This document shows, piece by piece, positions 35,844-46,753 of a DNA stretch of 64,000 nucleotides; within the stretch, counting starts at the first letter, position 1, and every line of letters begins with the position of its first letter. The notes below the pieces were generated by a model, which did not search any database, had not been told where the DNA came from, and saw only the letters and a list, made by a program, of their open reading frames with translations. Source of the stretch: Heterotrichella gracilis (taxonomy: Eukaryota > Sar > Xanthophyceae > Tribonematales > Xanthonemataceae); NCBI GenBank assembly GCA_032358255.1, contig JAULBX010031370.1, positions 186,001 through 250,000 on the forward strand, given 5' to 3'. A program made the position numbers and the translations under genes.

Positions 35844-36537
35844 ATGCAGTCACTTAGACCACTAGGTTGCGACATTGGTCGTGCCCAAAGCCTCCTGCAG
35901 CTGTCGGCACGCAGGTCCAGCAGGCAGGCGCGTGGAGTGCGTGTCACCCCACCTCGAATATTTGGTAGAATTTGGTGGAACATTTGGTGGTGGAATTTGG
36001 TGGAATTTGGTGGAATTTGGTGGAACATTAATAATAAATCTTGTAAAAAAAAAATAAAAAATGGAAGCCTGGTATTGGGGGAACAAATATCTGGTCAAGA
36101 TATCTCCCGGGAGCCTGTATGGATACCAAGTGAACCAGATAAGTAAGGCTTTATTGCAACAAAATTTGCTCTACAGCCACGTTACAGGCACCGCTCATAT
36201 GCAAGCAGTGCTGGTAGCACAGGCATTAACCACCAAGTTGGGCACTGTTGTAGGGAGCTCGTGTGAAATGTACTACGACAAAGACCTGGGTGGCTTCCTC
36301 ATCGCTGATCGCATGCGCAGGGAGGAGATGTATGCAAAGACAAGCAAGGAAAAGTTGGACTGAAATCCATATGCTCACTACATGCGTATGGCCCAACCGG
36401 ACGGGTGGGAGGAGGAGATACTGAACGAGAAGGAGACTGAGAAGCTGAGAAAGCTCAAGGAGACGCTTAACGAGCTGGAACTGACCAAGTACATCACAAA
36501 GGAAGGCTGGTACTACTTTCAGTACAACAAATGGTAG
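35844..36537 (+). pseudogene. Orphan plastid-targeted-like ORF, copy A (disrupted)
   Basis: Left paralogue of the ORF at 39617-40253. The first part is nearly identical (MQSLRPLGCDIGRAQSLLQL), but about 110 bp of repetitive TTTGGTGGAAT and A-rich sequence is inserted after the Arg-rich leader (about 35960-36067), and an in-frame TGA at 36361 replaces a Trp codon of the right copy. The tail still reads PDGWEEEILNEKETEKLRKL and YITKEGWYYFQYNKW. Both lesions indicate a pseudogene. Confidence 0.65.
35955..36070 (+). repeat. ATTTGGTGGAA tandem repeat plus A-rich tail inserted in copy A
   Basis: Several copies of an 11-mer TGGAATTTGGT followed by AATAATAAATC and a run of ten A. It is absent at the matching site of copy B (39726-39741), so it is an insertion. 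Confidence 0.8.
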
Positions 36538-36842
36538 AGAGTGCCCCCAGGGTTTAGGGATACTCATTGGCGGCTATTGCAACCCTTGGACTGGGTTTTA
36601 TCGTTTGAAGGCTTTCAAAAAAGGTTGGTTTAAGCAACAGGTGGCCTGACATGCCCTGGACCAGTTTGGCCTTACGAGTGTGGCCATACATCAACACTAC
36701 AAAATAAATAAGTATCATTTATGCACCATTGTGAGCATGTCATGCCTTAGGGTGGGCACTCCCGCTGCTCGGGCTAGGTAGTCAAGTGCCAGTAGCAACC
36801 CAGCTGCACCCTCCTATGATCCCTCCCTGCCTTGGGTTCACA

Positions 36843-37797
36843 TTAGCTCTTGCCATGCGGCTGGTTGAGCTTCACGGTGGGCTCCAGGCCTTGATGGATG
36901 CGCAGCGCCTCATGCGCCACCACAACGCCCATCTTCTTGTACGAGAGGTGTGTGACGCCGGCCACGTGGGGTGTGAGGATCACCCTGCATGTATGGCACG
37001 CGGGTCATGGGAATATATAGGCAACGGCCATGCCATGCGCATGCACACCGCGGCGGCATAAAACATCAATATACTCATGTGCATAGCAAGTGCGTGAAAT
37101 TTAATGTGCAGCTTCAACGGGTTGTTACATCAGGAATTTGCCAATATTCCACGCTGTGCGAGCCAATCAGGCTCTGCCACATACCTTGAGTCTTGGGCAA
37201 CAGCATCCTCCGGGTCAAAAGGATCGAACCATTGCACATCCAGGCCAAGGCCGTCAATGTTGCCGGAAGTTAATCCCTCCAATACTGACTCATTGTCCAG
37301 CAGGCCACCTGTGGCAGGTTGTTGACAACAAACGATCAGCGTGATGATGATCATTTTGTGCCCATCACAGGACAAGGAAATTGCCCAATGACACATATGT
37401 TGCACAGGTTCCAGCACTCCCGCCAACCGCTCACGCCATCAATGCAAGAAACATGTGTGCACCTTCCCTGCTCTACCAAGCCATTTGCCCACCAAACCTG
37501 CAGAATTTATAAAATCAGCAGCCCCGGCAACCACATGCATGCATCGGGCCTCCATCCCTCACCTCGAGCCAGGCTTGCAGTGCCCCAGCAGCTCCCCGTC
37601 TCGGTAGGACTAGCCCCCTGCTGCTGTCGTTGAGCGAGGCAGTGAGGATGAGGATGTCTGCCTGGCTCAGCATGTCATGCACATCCGCCACATCATTCAT
37701 GCTCCCCTTGCGCGCCAGCTGCAGCTCTGCGCCCTGGTGCCGCCACTTGGCGGGGTCGCTGCGCACCGCCATGAGCTGCACGCCAAAGGGGGCGAGC
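36843..37797 (-). pseudogene. D-2-hydroxyacid dehydrogenase 3' exons, copy A (pseudogene)
   Basis: Copy of the last three exons of the dehydrogenase at 40547-43367: exon-like blocks at about 37565-37797, 37185-37308 and 36843-36984. The last two are intact with good splice sites (GGLLDNESVLEGL, LGLDVQWFDPFDPEDAVAQD). The first is broken: about 20 nt encoding the VRIVNVAR region, which holds the catalytic arginine, is deleted, and an indel after NDSSRGLV shifts the frame. The four 5' exons are missing. A functional enzyme is not possible from this copy. Confidence 0.8.
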
Positions 37798-38184
37798 CTG
37801 TCAAAGTGCGGGCCATGGGTGTGTATCATGGAGCAATGGTAGTGCAATCAGATGGAGATGCACATGCAGACGGAGATGCACATGCAGATGCACATTGCCA
37901 AGGACATGCAACGTGCCTAGCACATGGTCATAGCACAAACCCTGGCAATGCAGGCACCAAAAACTGTGCCGCATTCATCGGAGCCACAAATATTGCAATG
38001 ACCCAGTGATTTGGATGCATGCCTGTGCCGTCATGGCACGCCAATGCCTCGGGACCAAATGCAGGCCCCTGTCAGCAATTTTACCGTGCATATTGCCTCA
38101 AATATGATGATGATGAGAATAAAAGGTTTTTTTTCTTTTTGATAACCTTTGGCCTTGTCAATGAACAGATGGCACACACCAGAA

Positions 38185-38222
38185 ACGGTGCGTATAGGGT
38201 TTAGGGTATAGGGTATAGGGTC
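38185..38222 (+). repeat. Telomere-like motif at the junction of the tandem copies
   Basis: TATAGGGTTTAGGGTATAGGG lies in the ~200 bp between the end of copy A and the start of copy B. It is a degenerate plant-type TTTAGGG array. Confidence 0.7.
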
Positions 38223-39506
38223 CAGTGCGCATCTTGAAGTGTATACAGCGGACAAACTGTACTATTACCATTCTAGGCCGTCAAAAGGAGAAGGGGCCCA
38301 CTTGATGGACCTAGCAGGTGCAATCGTAGGGGCCCATCGCCCCTCTCAACCAGCTATCGCGCATATGCAAAATCAGTCCAACCACGGACTAAGATATGCA
38401 CAGTTTATTCTCCATGAGTCTAACTCCAGTTCCTCACTGGCCCAATCCATTTTCTGTCCCATTCTCTTGTGTACAGCAACCAACATTCATCCATGTTTGG
38501 TTGCAACCACTTAGCCTACCCCCTCCCCGCTGCGCTTGGGACCGGCCAGCCTCCCACCGGGATACAGGCTGGGGTTGGGACAGCGGAAGCTCTATCAAGC
38601 AAGCCTGGTGTCGGCACCTGGCTGCGCGCGCGTTTGACTAGTCATGAAGCAAATAACTCTATGACCCTGTGGGTGGCAGGGAGGCGTGTGAATGGCAGGG
38701 AAAGCGTGGAGTGGTTGAGAGGGTGTGGGTGGGAGGACAAGGTGGGGGCGTCGACAGGTGCGGGGCACGTAGGCGCAGAGAGGGTTGGGGGTGTAGGGGA
38801 GGCATGTGGGTGGCAGGGAGAGTGTGGGTGTGAGGGAGTCATGCGAGAGCCGTGAGGATGGCAGAGTGGGTCTAGGGTTTAGGTTGTTGGGGAGGGAGGG
38901 GTTTGGCAGAGAGGGTTCACCCTGTTGTGGGTACTGGGGAGACTGTGGGAGGCGTGGGGGTGCATACAACTGAGAAAAAAATTGAGGATATTTGTGTGGT
39001 GCGCTGCGAAGTGCCTGCAACGCGCAGGAGTTGGTGGGAGTGGTTGAGCGCTGTACTTGGTGTCGGCACCTAGTAGCGCCGCCGTGCTTCAACGCAACAC
39101 CAGCCTTCCAGGTAGTTTAGTTGAATACGGGTGCAGGGTTAGACCCAGCTGGTGGCGCGCAACACGCTGTACAACTCCCCTTCGAAGTGTACATGCATGC
39201 ATCAGGACTGACATTTTTGACAAACCACGACACGACTCTGGCAGAGAAGCCTGTGCAACCTTTTGTAATGCTCAAGATATTTCCGACCCCTCCTTCCTGA
39301 TGTCAACAGGTTATATGCGTCTATGGACATGTCTGCGTGGACCGGCGCTATACCCTCATAAGGGTTCCAGTAACGGGGACTCGCGGGCCGCGCGCAAGAA
39401 TGCATGCATGCCCCATGTTGCAAACCCAGTGTGTCCTCTGGCCGCTAGTAGGCCGACGATATATAGGTATTTACGTTAAGGGCAGGCGGTATCGTACACG
39501 TTGCAC

Positions 39507-39557
39507 AAAAACTAGCGAGCAAACTTAAAGCCCACTTCGCCAGTGGGGCCTAGTTTT
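39507..39557 (+). repeat. Conserved nested inverted repeat upstream of orphan ORF (copy B)
   Basis: Same AAAAACTAG ... CTAGTTTT element with inner CCCACT/AGTGGG stem as in copy A; only the flank after the second arm differs. Confidence 0.6.
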
Positions 39558-39616
39558 AAAACTTGTTGGCGTGAGTTGCAGTTGGCGTTTGGGCAGCCAC
39601 AGGTCATCAAGAGGCC

Positions 39617-40253
39617 ATGCAGTCACTTAGACCACTAGGTTGCGACATTGGTCGTGCCCAAAGCCTCCTGCAGCTGTCGGCACGCAGGCCCAGCAGGCAG
39701 GCGCGTGGAGTGCGGTTCACCCCACCTCGAATGGGAGTCTACTGGTATTGGGGGAACAAATATCTGGTCAAGATATCTCCCGGTAGCCTGTATGGATACC
39801 GAGTGAACCAAATTGGTAAGGCTTTATTGCAACAAACTAGAATTGCAGTCACGTATCGATACGTTTATCATACTCTACAGGCACCGCTTCGCAGGGCTAT
39901 GTACCTACGTTATCGACATGTACCAGCACTGGCACCTTATAAATGACACCAAGTTGGGCGCTGCTATACAGAGCTCCTCTAAAATGTACTATGACAAATA
40001 CTTGCGTGGCTTCCTCATCGCTGAGCGCATGCAATGGGAGCAGATGTGTGTTAAGACAAGCAAGGAAAAGATGGACTGGGATCCATATGACCACACCATC
40101 TGTGTGGCCCAACCAGACGGGTGGGAGGAGGAGACGCTGAGTGAGAAAGAGGCTGAGAAGCTGAAAAAGCTTAAGGAGACGCTTGACAAGCTGGAACTGA
40201 CCAAGTGCATCACAACGGAGGGCTGGTACTATTTTCAGTATCGCGAGCGGTAG
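39617..40253 (+). CDS. Orphan protein with transit-peptide-like leader, copy B
   Basis: The first exon encodes MQSLRPLGCDIGRAQSLLQL and an Arg/Ser-rich leader (a plausible plastid or mitochondrial presequence), then YWYWGNKYLVKISPGSLYGY up to a GTAAGG donor at 39815. The second part (from about 39882) encodes HRFAGLCTYVIDMYQHWHLI, KMYYDKYLRGFLIAERMQWE, PDGWEEETLSEKEAEKLKKL and a C-terminal EGWYYFQYRER. The obvious donor and the CTACAG acceptor leave a one-base phase mismatch, so either another splice pair is used or this copy is also impaired. Homologous fragments lie at 35844-36537 and 31290-31481. I do not recognise the family. Confidence 0.45.
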
Positions 40254-40546
40254 AGAGGGCCCCCAGGGCTTAAGCTTCCCGGTTGGCGGCTGTTGCAACC
40301 GTTGGCTAGGACTGGAATTTAACGTGTGGAGATTATTGAAATTGGTTGGTGGTTTGACTTGCCCTGGACCAGTTTGACCTAACCAGTGTGGCCATACATA
40401 CTTTATGGCATGCACCCACGTGAGCATGTCATGCCTGAGGATGGCATGCGCCCGCATAGTATGGATGATATTGCCGCTGCTCGGGCTAGGTGGTCAAGTG
40501 CCAATAGCAGCACGGTTGCACCCTCTTAAAACACATCCCTCTGAGA

Positions 40547-43367
40547 TTAGCTTTTGCCATGCGGCTGGTTGAGCATCACAGTAGGCTCCAGGCCTTGATG
40601 GATGCGCTGCGCCTCACGCGCCACCACAGCGCCCATCTTCTTGTACGAGAGGTGCGTGACACCGGCCACGTGGGGTGTGAGGATCACCCTGCATGCAAGG
40701 CATGGGTCATGGGATCAGATAGGGAAAGGCCATGCCATGCGCCGGCCCAGTGTCTCACTGAAAAATGGCGCAATTTGTAACAGCATCATGCTTATGCAGC
40801 AAAATCCGATCGACTGTTCTACTCCAATTAACGTGAGCGATGGTCATTCATCGATTCAAACAGCACTGCACCCCTTACAGCATGTGAATGCATACCGCAG
40901 CGGCATTGAACATCAACCTATTCAGAACCGCAGTGCGCTCGGCAACTGCAGGTCAGAAATGTGCAGCCTCAGCAGGGTTGTATCAGTGGATTGTCAATTC
41001 CATGCTGTGCCACCCATTCAGGCTCTGCCACATACCTCGGGTGTTGGGCAACAGCATCCTCAGGGTCAAAAGGCTCAAACCATTGCACATCCAGGCCAAG
41101 GCCGCCAATCTTGCCCAAATTCAATCCCTCCAGTACTGACTCATAGTCCAGCAGACCACCTGCAGCAGTTATTTTCATGCCCTTTTGCACCTGAGGAGAT
41201 CTTCCAGTACCATATGAATTGTACAGGGTCAAGCAACCCCGCCAACCGTTCATGCCATCACAACGAAAGAAACAAAGGAAATGCACACAAGCGGAGTTGG
41301 GCGGCCACTGGTGCTGGGACCAGGGCGTCACTACAGGAAACATGGGTGCAACTTACCTGCTCTTCATACCTAGCCTGCAGTGTTCGTCTAGTGAACAGTT
41401 TCTGCAACATTAGATGCATGGGGCCACTACCCCTCACCTCTCGCCACGTTCACGATGCGCACGCCAGGCTTGCAGTGCCCCAGCAGCTCCCCATTGACCA
41501 GCCCCCTGCTGCTGTCATTGAGCGAGGCAGTGAGGATGAGGATGTCTGCCTGGCTTAGCATGTCGTGCACATCCGCCAAGTCACCCATGCTCCCCTTGCG
41601 CGCCAGCTGCAGCTCTGCGCCCTGTTGCCGCCACTTGGCGGGGTCGCTGCGCACCGCCATGAGCTGCACGCCAAAGGGGGCCAGCCTGTGCGTGCCATGG
41701 GTGTGTGTCATGGAGCAATGGTAGTGCAGCCATGTCATGCAGAGGGAGGTTTAGATGCAGATGCGCATTGCAATCAGCCGCACGCCATATGGGGCGAGCC
41801 TGTGCGTGCCATTTGCACGCATCAGGCCCTGCAGCAGATGGCCGCTGCAGTCGTGTTCACATGAGATGCAATCGCGCCTGCTTGCTCGGCCCTTTGCCAT
41901 GGGTGCATGTCATGGCATGCAATTGGAGATGCATATGCATGCACGTATGCATTGCCATGGACATACACGTGCCTAGCACATGGAAGTATCTACAGACATG
42001 CCTGGCATTGAAGGCACTAAAAACTGTGCCGCATTGTTTTGAGCCACAGATGATCCAGTGGCCCAATGAGTTAGGTTCATGGCCGTGCCGCCATAGCATG
42101 CGCATGCCTCAGCACAGGCAACGCCAACGCTATGAATGAATGTCAACTGTGCTTCCCCACCTTGGCACCAGCTCCTCAGCAATGTTCCCAAACCCCATGA
42201 TGAGCACCGTCTTGCCAAAGAGGGTGTCCCCGGGAGGGAACCCCAGCACCCGCTGCCGCACGGATGCGTCCATGGCTTTCTGGTCCCGCAGCAGCGCTAG
42301 TGTGAGGTAGATGGCGTGCTCTGCACAGGACAGGGCGTTGCCGGTGCCGGTGCTGGGAATGTTGCTGACCCAAACGCCCCGCCGGGTTGCCTGCAAGTGC
42401 GTTTCAGATATCTGGTGCCTAGGCCTTAACAAACCATGCTGTGCATACTGCTCCTACATGCTAGCCTCAATGGGGTGCAGTTAGTGGCATGACCCAGGAC
42501 TATTTGCAAGTGGGGTCAAGTTGGCAGTTGTCCGCAAGCCACCAGATATTGAAAGTTGGGCACGTGCCTGAACCCCAGGCAAATTAATCAAGGACATACC
42601 AACATGCGCAGCGCACTCCACGCCTAGCGCCACCACTGGTCAATGATGCCATTTATGCACCTGTATGTGGGGTCATACTGGTCACTTGCCTCTGGGATAT
42701 CCACCCCCTCAACGCCCACCCCATACTGAATAATCAGCTGCAGCTGGTCGGCTTGCTCAAGCAGTGCAGCGTCTACCCGGGTCATCAAGGGGACGATAAC
42801 ATTAGCACCACGTATGTGCGCAGCGACCTCCTCTCGTGCACACTGTTGTACCTGGGTGGGGAAAGGCTTCACTGCTTGTGGGCAGCTTCTGGAAAAGGTG
42901 ATAGGAGGTAGCTATAGGCCAGAAGAGTGACCCATACCTGGATGTTCCCATGCCCCTCCAACGCTTCGTTGGTGTAAATGTAAGAGTAGGGGAACTCCTT
43001 CCCGCAAAACAACACCTGAGGGAGTGGGCTGAGCCTTCACACGTGACTGTGCCCATTGCATGTGACATATGCTGGCACGCAATCACAGTAAAGTGTGCTA
43101 CAGCACCCACAACCCCTCCACCGGTCTGGGGTAACATGGCCCATGGGTTTGCACCACTACCCTTCTGACGCCTAGGGCTTCTAAGACTACTTCCAACAGC
43201 ACCAAAGTTTACACTCTGACCTCAAGAGCAATTGCAGACAGTCAGGCAGTGCATGTTCTGTCCATGTGTTCCAACCTGCGTCCTCCAATGCAAGCACATG
43301 CAGGGTTAGTTCATACCTTGAACGCAGATGTCACTGTCCCCTTTCCCCCAGCGCTTTCTGACGACAT
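40547..43367 (-). CDS. D-isomer-specific 2-hydroxyacid dehydrogenase (plant At1g72190-like)
   Basis: NAD(P)-dependent oxidoreductase of the D-3-phosphoglycerate/hydroxypyruvate dehydrogenase superfamily; substrate unknown. Seven exons on the minus strand: 43317-43367, 42938-43015, 42690-42851, 42161-42390, 41438-41685, 41036-41159, 40547-40688; 344 residues, the length I recall for the Arabidopsis homologue. Motifs in order: VLFCGKEFPYSYIYTNEALE, LIIQYGVGVEGVDIPEATRR, IPSTGTGNALSCAEHAIYL, the dinucleotide loop VLIMGFGNIAEEL, VNVARGGLLDYESV with the catalytic Arg, LGLDVQWFEPFDPEDAV, and LTPHVAGVTHLSY with the catalytic His. The intron after exon 3 begins GCAAGT, a GC-AG intron. Exon 1 (MSSESAGGKGTVTSAFK) has no targeting features, so a cytosolic enzyme is likely. 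Its 3' three exons lie inside the tandem duplication. Confidence 0.92.
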
Positions 43368-44568
43368 TGCAACGCTGGAGAGCAGCCTTTTGGCACAGTG
43401 CCTGCCACTGGTCCACATTTACAAAGATGCATGCATGCACATGCTCTCATGCATCGCTAGCACTAAAGGACAAACCGGTTAAATCTCCCAACCCCAATTC
43501 CCCCCGCTTGGATGCTGACACAGCCCAGCTTTGATTTTAGTGCGTAGAGGCGCTGCCGCACTATCTGCAGTGAGTTGTAGCACAAAAGTGCCAGGTTGGG
43601 CAAAGCTTGCACCAGTTAGATAGTAGGCACACCAAACAACCAGAATACGGAGCCCACACACGCACTGCGTCCTTACAATTGCACGCTTCGGTCTTGGAAT
43701 TGTTCGACGCTGTACAACCAGCTCTTAAGATGTTCTAAATATTGATAGCAGCGTTGCCCTACAAGTACCAAGCCAGTACTGCCTAGCCATGGACCATGAA
43801 TTATGGCTAGCTTGAAGGCAGAAGAAGGGGTTTACACGGTGACCCTTCCGTCTTCCTTGCGAGGTTGCAACGTTTACCAGTGGCCTATCTTTGACAACTC
43901 GCCTTGGCTACAAACACTGCGGCTACCCTGTGGGCTTCGAGGGGAGCATGAGGGAGTATAGCAGTACTATGCAGCCATGGTGCAGCGTTTGACTTGGACG
44001 AGGGTGAGTGATACGATGATCACGATGCTTAGAGGAATCCTAAGGTTTTGCTAGACAGGGAAACGTGCACTGTGCTCGAAAATTCGAATTTTCTGTTGCC
44101 CGCATGCGCGCAATGCGTGCCATCCATCTCACTGGTGGGGTAGCTAGTGGTATCGTATGAACGTTGTGATGAACCTAATCAATAGATAGTACTATTGTGG
44201 TTTGACAGGGGTATTATGCTGGGGTTTGATCTTCTTCATTTTCAAACCTTGCTGAACCCACATGTGTGGCAGCTAGCTACTGGGTTAACCTCCACGGTGT
44301 TCCAGCACAGCCCTGTATCATAAGCATACAGGGCCGTTCACTATACGTGTGTGTTGCCCAGCTGTTTGCTGCATGCCATAGCAAACTAGTAGATAGGACC
44401 TGTTGAGGTCAGACTTTCACAGTGGCTGTGTTACAGTACACAGCACAATCACCCTCTGTTCCCTCCCTGCAGTTCTGACTTCCAACAGTGATGCTTGAAG
44501 AGTGAATTAGCAAACTTCCGGCTTTGCAACCCAGCTGAAAAGCAACAGAGGCAAGCGACAGATACGCG
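43368..44568. promoter_or_regulatory. Divergent intergenic region with a perfect 16-bp palindrome
   Basis: About 1.2 kb between the dehydrogenase start (-) and the SIM-protein start (+). It contains the perfect palindrome GAAAATTCGAATTTTC at 44078-44093. No coding exon recognised. Confidence 0.4.
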
Positions 44569-46753
44569 ATGGGACCCGCAGAGGGGCGAGACCCCCTCCC
44601 AGATGGGCCACCTGCAGTCCAGCTTGACAGCGCAGCTGAGGCGCTTGCTGCTCAGCTGCGGAACGCACGGCCACGCAAGGCCGTCTGCTACAACGAGGCG
44701 CAGATCGCCCGGCTGGAGTGGAACCACAAGCGCCAACAGAAAGGGGCTGTGGAGGGCAGGGAAGGGCGCAAGGTATTGGGCTATCAGCCCATGGACACCA
44801 CCAGGACATCCACAGACTGCACAGCGCATGCACAGCGTGTCTTTGCTGGCAGTGGAAAGCCGGGTGACAATTCCCCTCCCTTTCGGATCACTGCGGCCTG
44901 CAGCAAGGTGTTGCTGGAGGTGGACGCCCAGATCAAGTCAGAGAACCCCCTCAGGCCGGTGTCATTGGCCACCCGCATCAAGAAATCGCTGTCAGACATG
45001 GCAGCACAGGCGGAGCTGGGCAAATGCTTGCCACCCAGCGATGGTGGAGGGGATGGCCAGCCATGCAGCCAGTGCCACGGGGCTGACCAGTGTCCCTCTT
45101 CCTGCCCCGACAGGGCAGGGAATGGGAAGGGCAATTCATCTGGCCCCCATGCTTGCGCACCTCAGATTCAGCACCCGCCAGCAGCCCTGACCAGTCCAAC
45201 ACCCGCCTGGCGCGACATCATACAGAGGCGGAGTGCATCGCAGCTGGCAGGTAGCTCTGCCAGACATGCACCCAGCCCCCTCGCCCAGCCAGCACTTGGT
45301 GGGCAAACTGGGGGGAGGCATGGAGCGGAGCCAGCGCAGTGCAGAGCTAGTGGCAGCAGCCGGGAAAGTGAAGACGTGCAGCCTGGGTTCAAGGAGAGGC
45401 TCAAGCGTTGCCTGGCACACCTGCTCCCAATCAAGGTGGATGACCATGCTCGCCCGTTCATCGATCTGACGCTGAGCGACGATGAAGTGGAGGTGGTTGC
45501 TCCCAAGGTTGATGGGGTGGCATCCTCACCCCAACCCCGGGATACTGGCGGCGGCGATGCGGGGCAGGGCGCCTGTGGCGCGCCCTCATGCAGCACACCA
45601 GCACCCCAGGATGCACCCACCACGGGCGCTGTCCTGCACCCCACCTACATCCTGTCCAGGAGGCACAAGGGGCACGGCGGCCCGGAGGCACGGCCGGCGT
45701 CAAAGTGTGCATCAACATCCAGGCAGCGCCGCAGGAAGCCGGGCGTGGTGCGCCGCGTGGTGCGCAGCCCGTTCCAGACTGTGGTTGCGACTGGGGATGA
45801 CTCAGCGCTTCAAGATGCCATGGCACCGCCACATGGCGCACAGGCAGGAGCGCATGTGCGTTCACCAAAGCGGGCAAAGCGCCGCGCAGTCAAGCCCAGA
45901 AGGCCGAGGCAGCCCAAGTGCCGGCAGCCAGATCCATCCCATGGCGATCCTGTGAGCCCGGCAGGGGAGCTGCCGTTGCCAAAGTCCCTCAAGAGGCGCA
46001 ATCGCAGCCAGAGAGGTGAGGCTCTCAAACAGCTTAATCTTCCAGACCTCATTGTTGCCATGCTATGCAAATAGTGTGCTATCCCTATTGCTCATGGTGC
46101 TGTTAGTACCTTGAATTCCCCTCCACCTGCCCATGGATTTACCGGCCCGGGCATATCGTGTTCCATGTTGAGATGCTTGCAGCAATACAGTAGCCACACT
46201 GTCAGTGTCGGCAAATCCTCACCATCTGCTCCGACTGCGCAGTTGATGACGGTCGGCCCAAGAACCTGGTGGAGCGGGTGGTTGAGGTGTTTGAGGATGG
46301 GAAGGGGGCGGCGCTGCAGGTGGTGCGCCGCTTCCCGTTCTGTGGCAAAGGTGGCATGAAGCACTCAGGGTAGGTGGGGAAGGGGGAAAGTGGGGGGGGC
46401 AACTGTATGATGGGCCACATCTTGGTGCATTGCATTGGAAAAGAAATTGATGATGAGGACTGGTGGTGTGTGCACGTGGGATGGTTCAACTTGTAAACAG
46501 GCTGGCACAGTGAACACTTGTGCACCACATGACGGCAGAGGTGGGGCATTTTCAAGGTGGTGGGTGGTGCAAGCCATGGGGCTCCAGGGTGCACCCTCTC
46601 TCCATCAGGGGTTAATCAAGTCAGGGTTGAAATGCATGCCGCAGGGCGATGCAGGAGGCGCGATATGCGTCCTTGAACGAGATCATGCGGGACGAGCACA
46701 AGTTTGCCATGCCAACAGGGGATGGGTCTGGGGAGGCGCCGGTGTGGTGGTGA
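44569..46753 (+). CDS. Nuclear-type basic protein with SUMO-interacting motif, function unknown
   Basis: A long exon 44569-46015 followed by 46243-46369 and 46645-46753, 560 residues; phases agree at both joins. Without splicing, exon 1 alone would give a 501-residue ORF ending at 46074. The N-terminal third contains PRKAVCYNEAQIARLEWNHK and IKSENPLRPVSLATRIKKSL. Mid-protein is a Cys/His-containing stretch (QPCSQCHGADQCPSSC), then a textbook SUMO-interacting motif FIDLTLSDDEVEVV. Several basic clusters follow (SRQRRRKPGVVRRVVR, SPKRAKRRAVKPRRPRQPK), consistent with nuclear import and DNA or RNA binding. The short downstream exons encode VDDGRPKNLVERVVEVFEDG and EARYASLNEIMRDEHKFAMP. No known catalytic domain is visible. 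GC-rich and Pro/Gln-rich, so probably largely disordered. Confidence 0.65.

Larger units (their letters stand above)
34087..38070. repeat. Left copy (A) of a ~4 kb tandem duplication
   Basis: Homologous in order to 38270-42125. Matching anchors include CTTGATGGAC (34121 and 38301), the tract starting TTGACAAACCACGACACGAC (about 35455 and 39217), the orphan ORF start (35844 and 39617), the dehydrogenase stop (36843 and 40547) and its acceptor (37797 and 41685), and a block ending near 38068 and 42120. Offsets vary from about 3.7 to 4.2 kb because of indels. The right boundary falls in the intron just downstream of dehydrogenase exon 4. Confidence 0.85.
38270..42125. repeat. Right copy (B) of the ~4 kb tandem duplication
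   Basis: See copy A for anchors. This copy contains the less damaged orphan ORF and the 3' exons of the complete dehydrogenase gene, so it occupies the ancestral position. A stretch of about 480 bp (39217-39730) is far more similar to copy A than the rest, which suggests later gene conversion or constraint. Confidence 0.85.

Noticed and set aside
36061-36363. Copy A orphan ORF as a functional gene starting at 36061
   Set aside because: This ATG lies inside the inserted repeat; an in-frame TGA follows at 36361, and the copy B gene starts further upstream.
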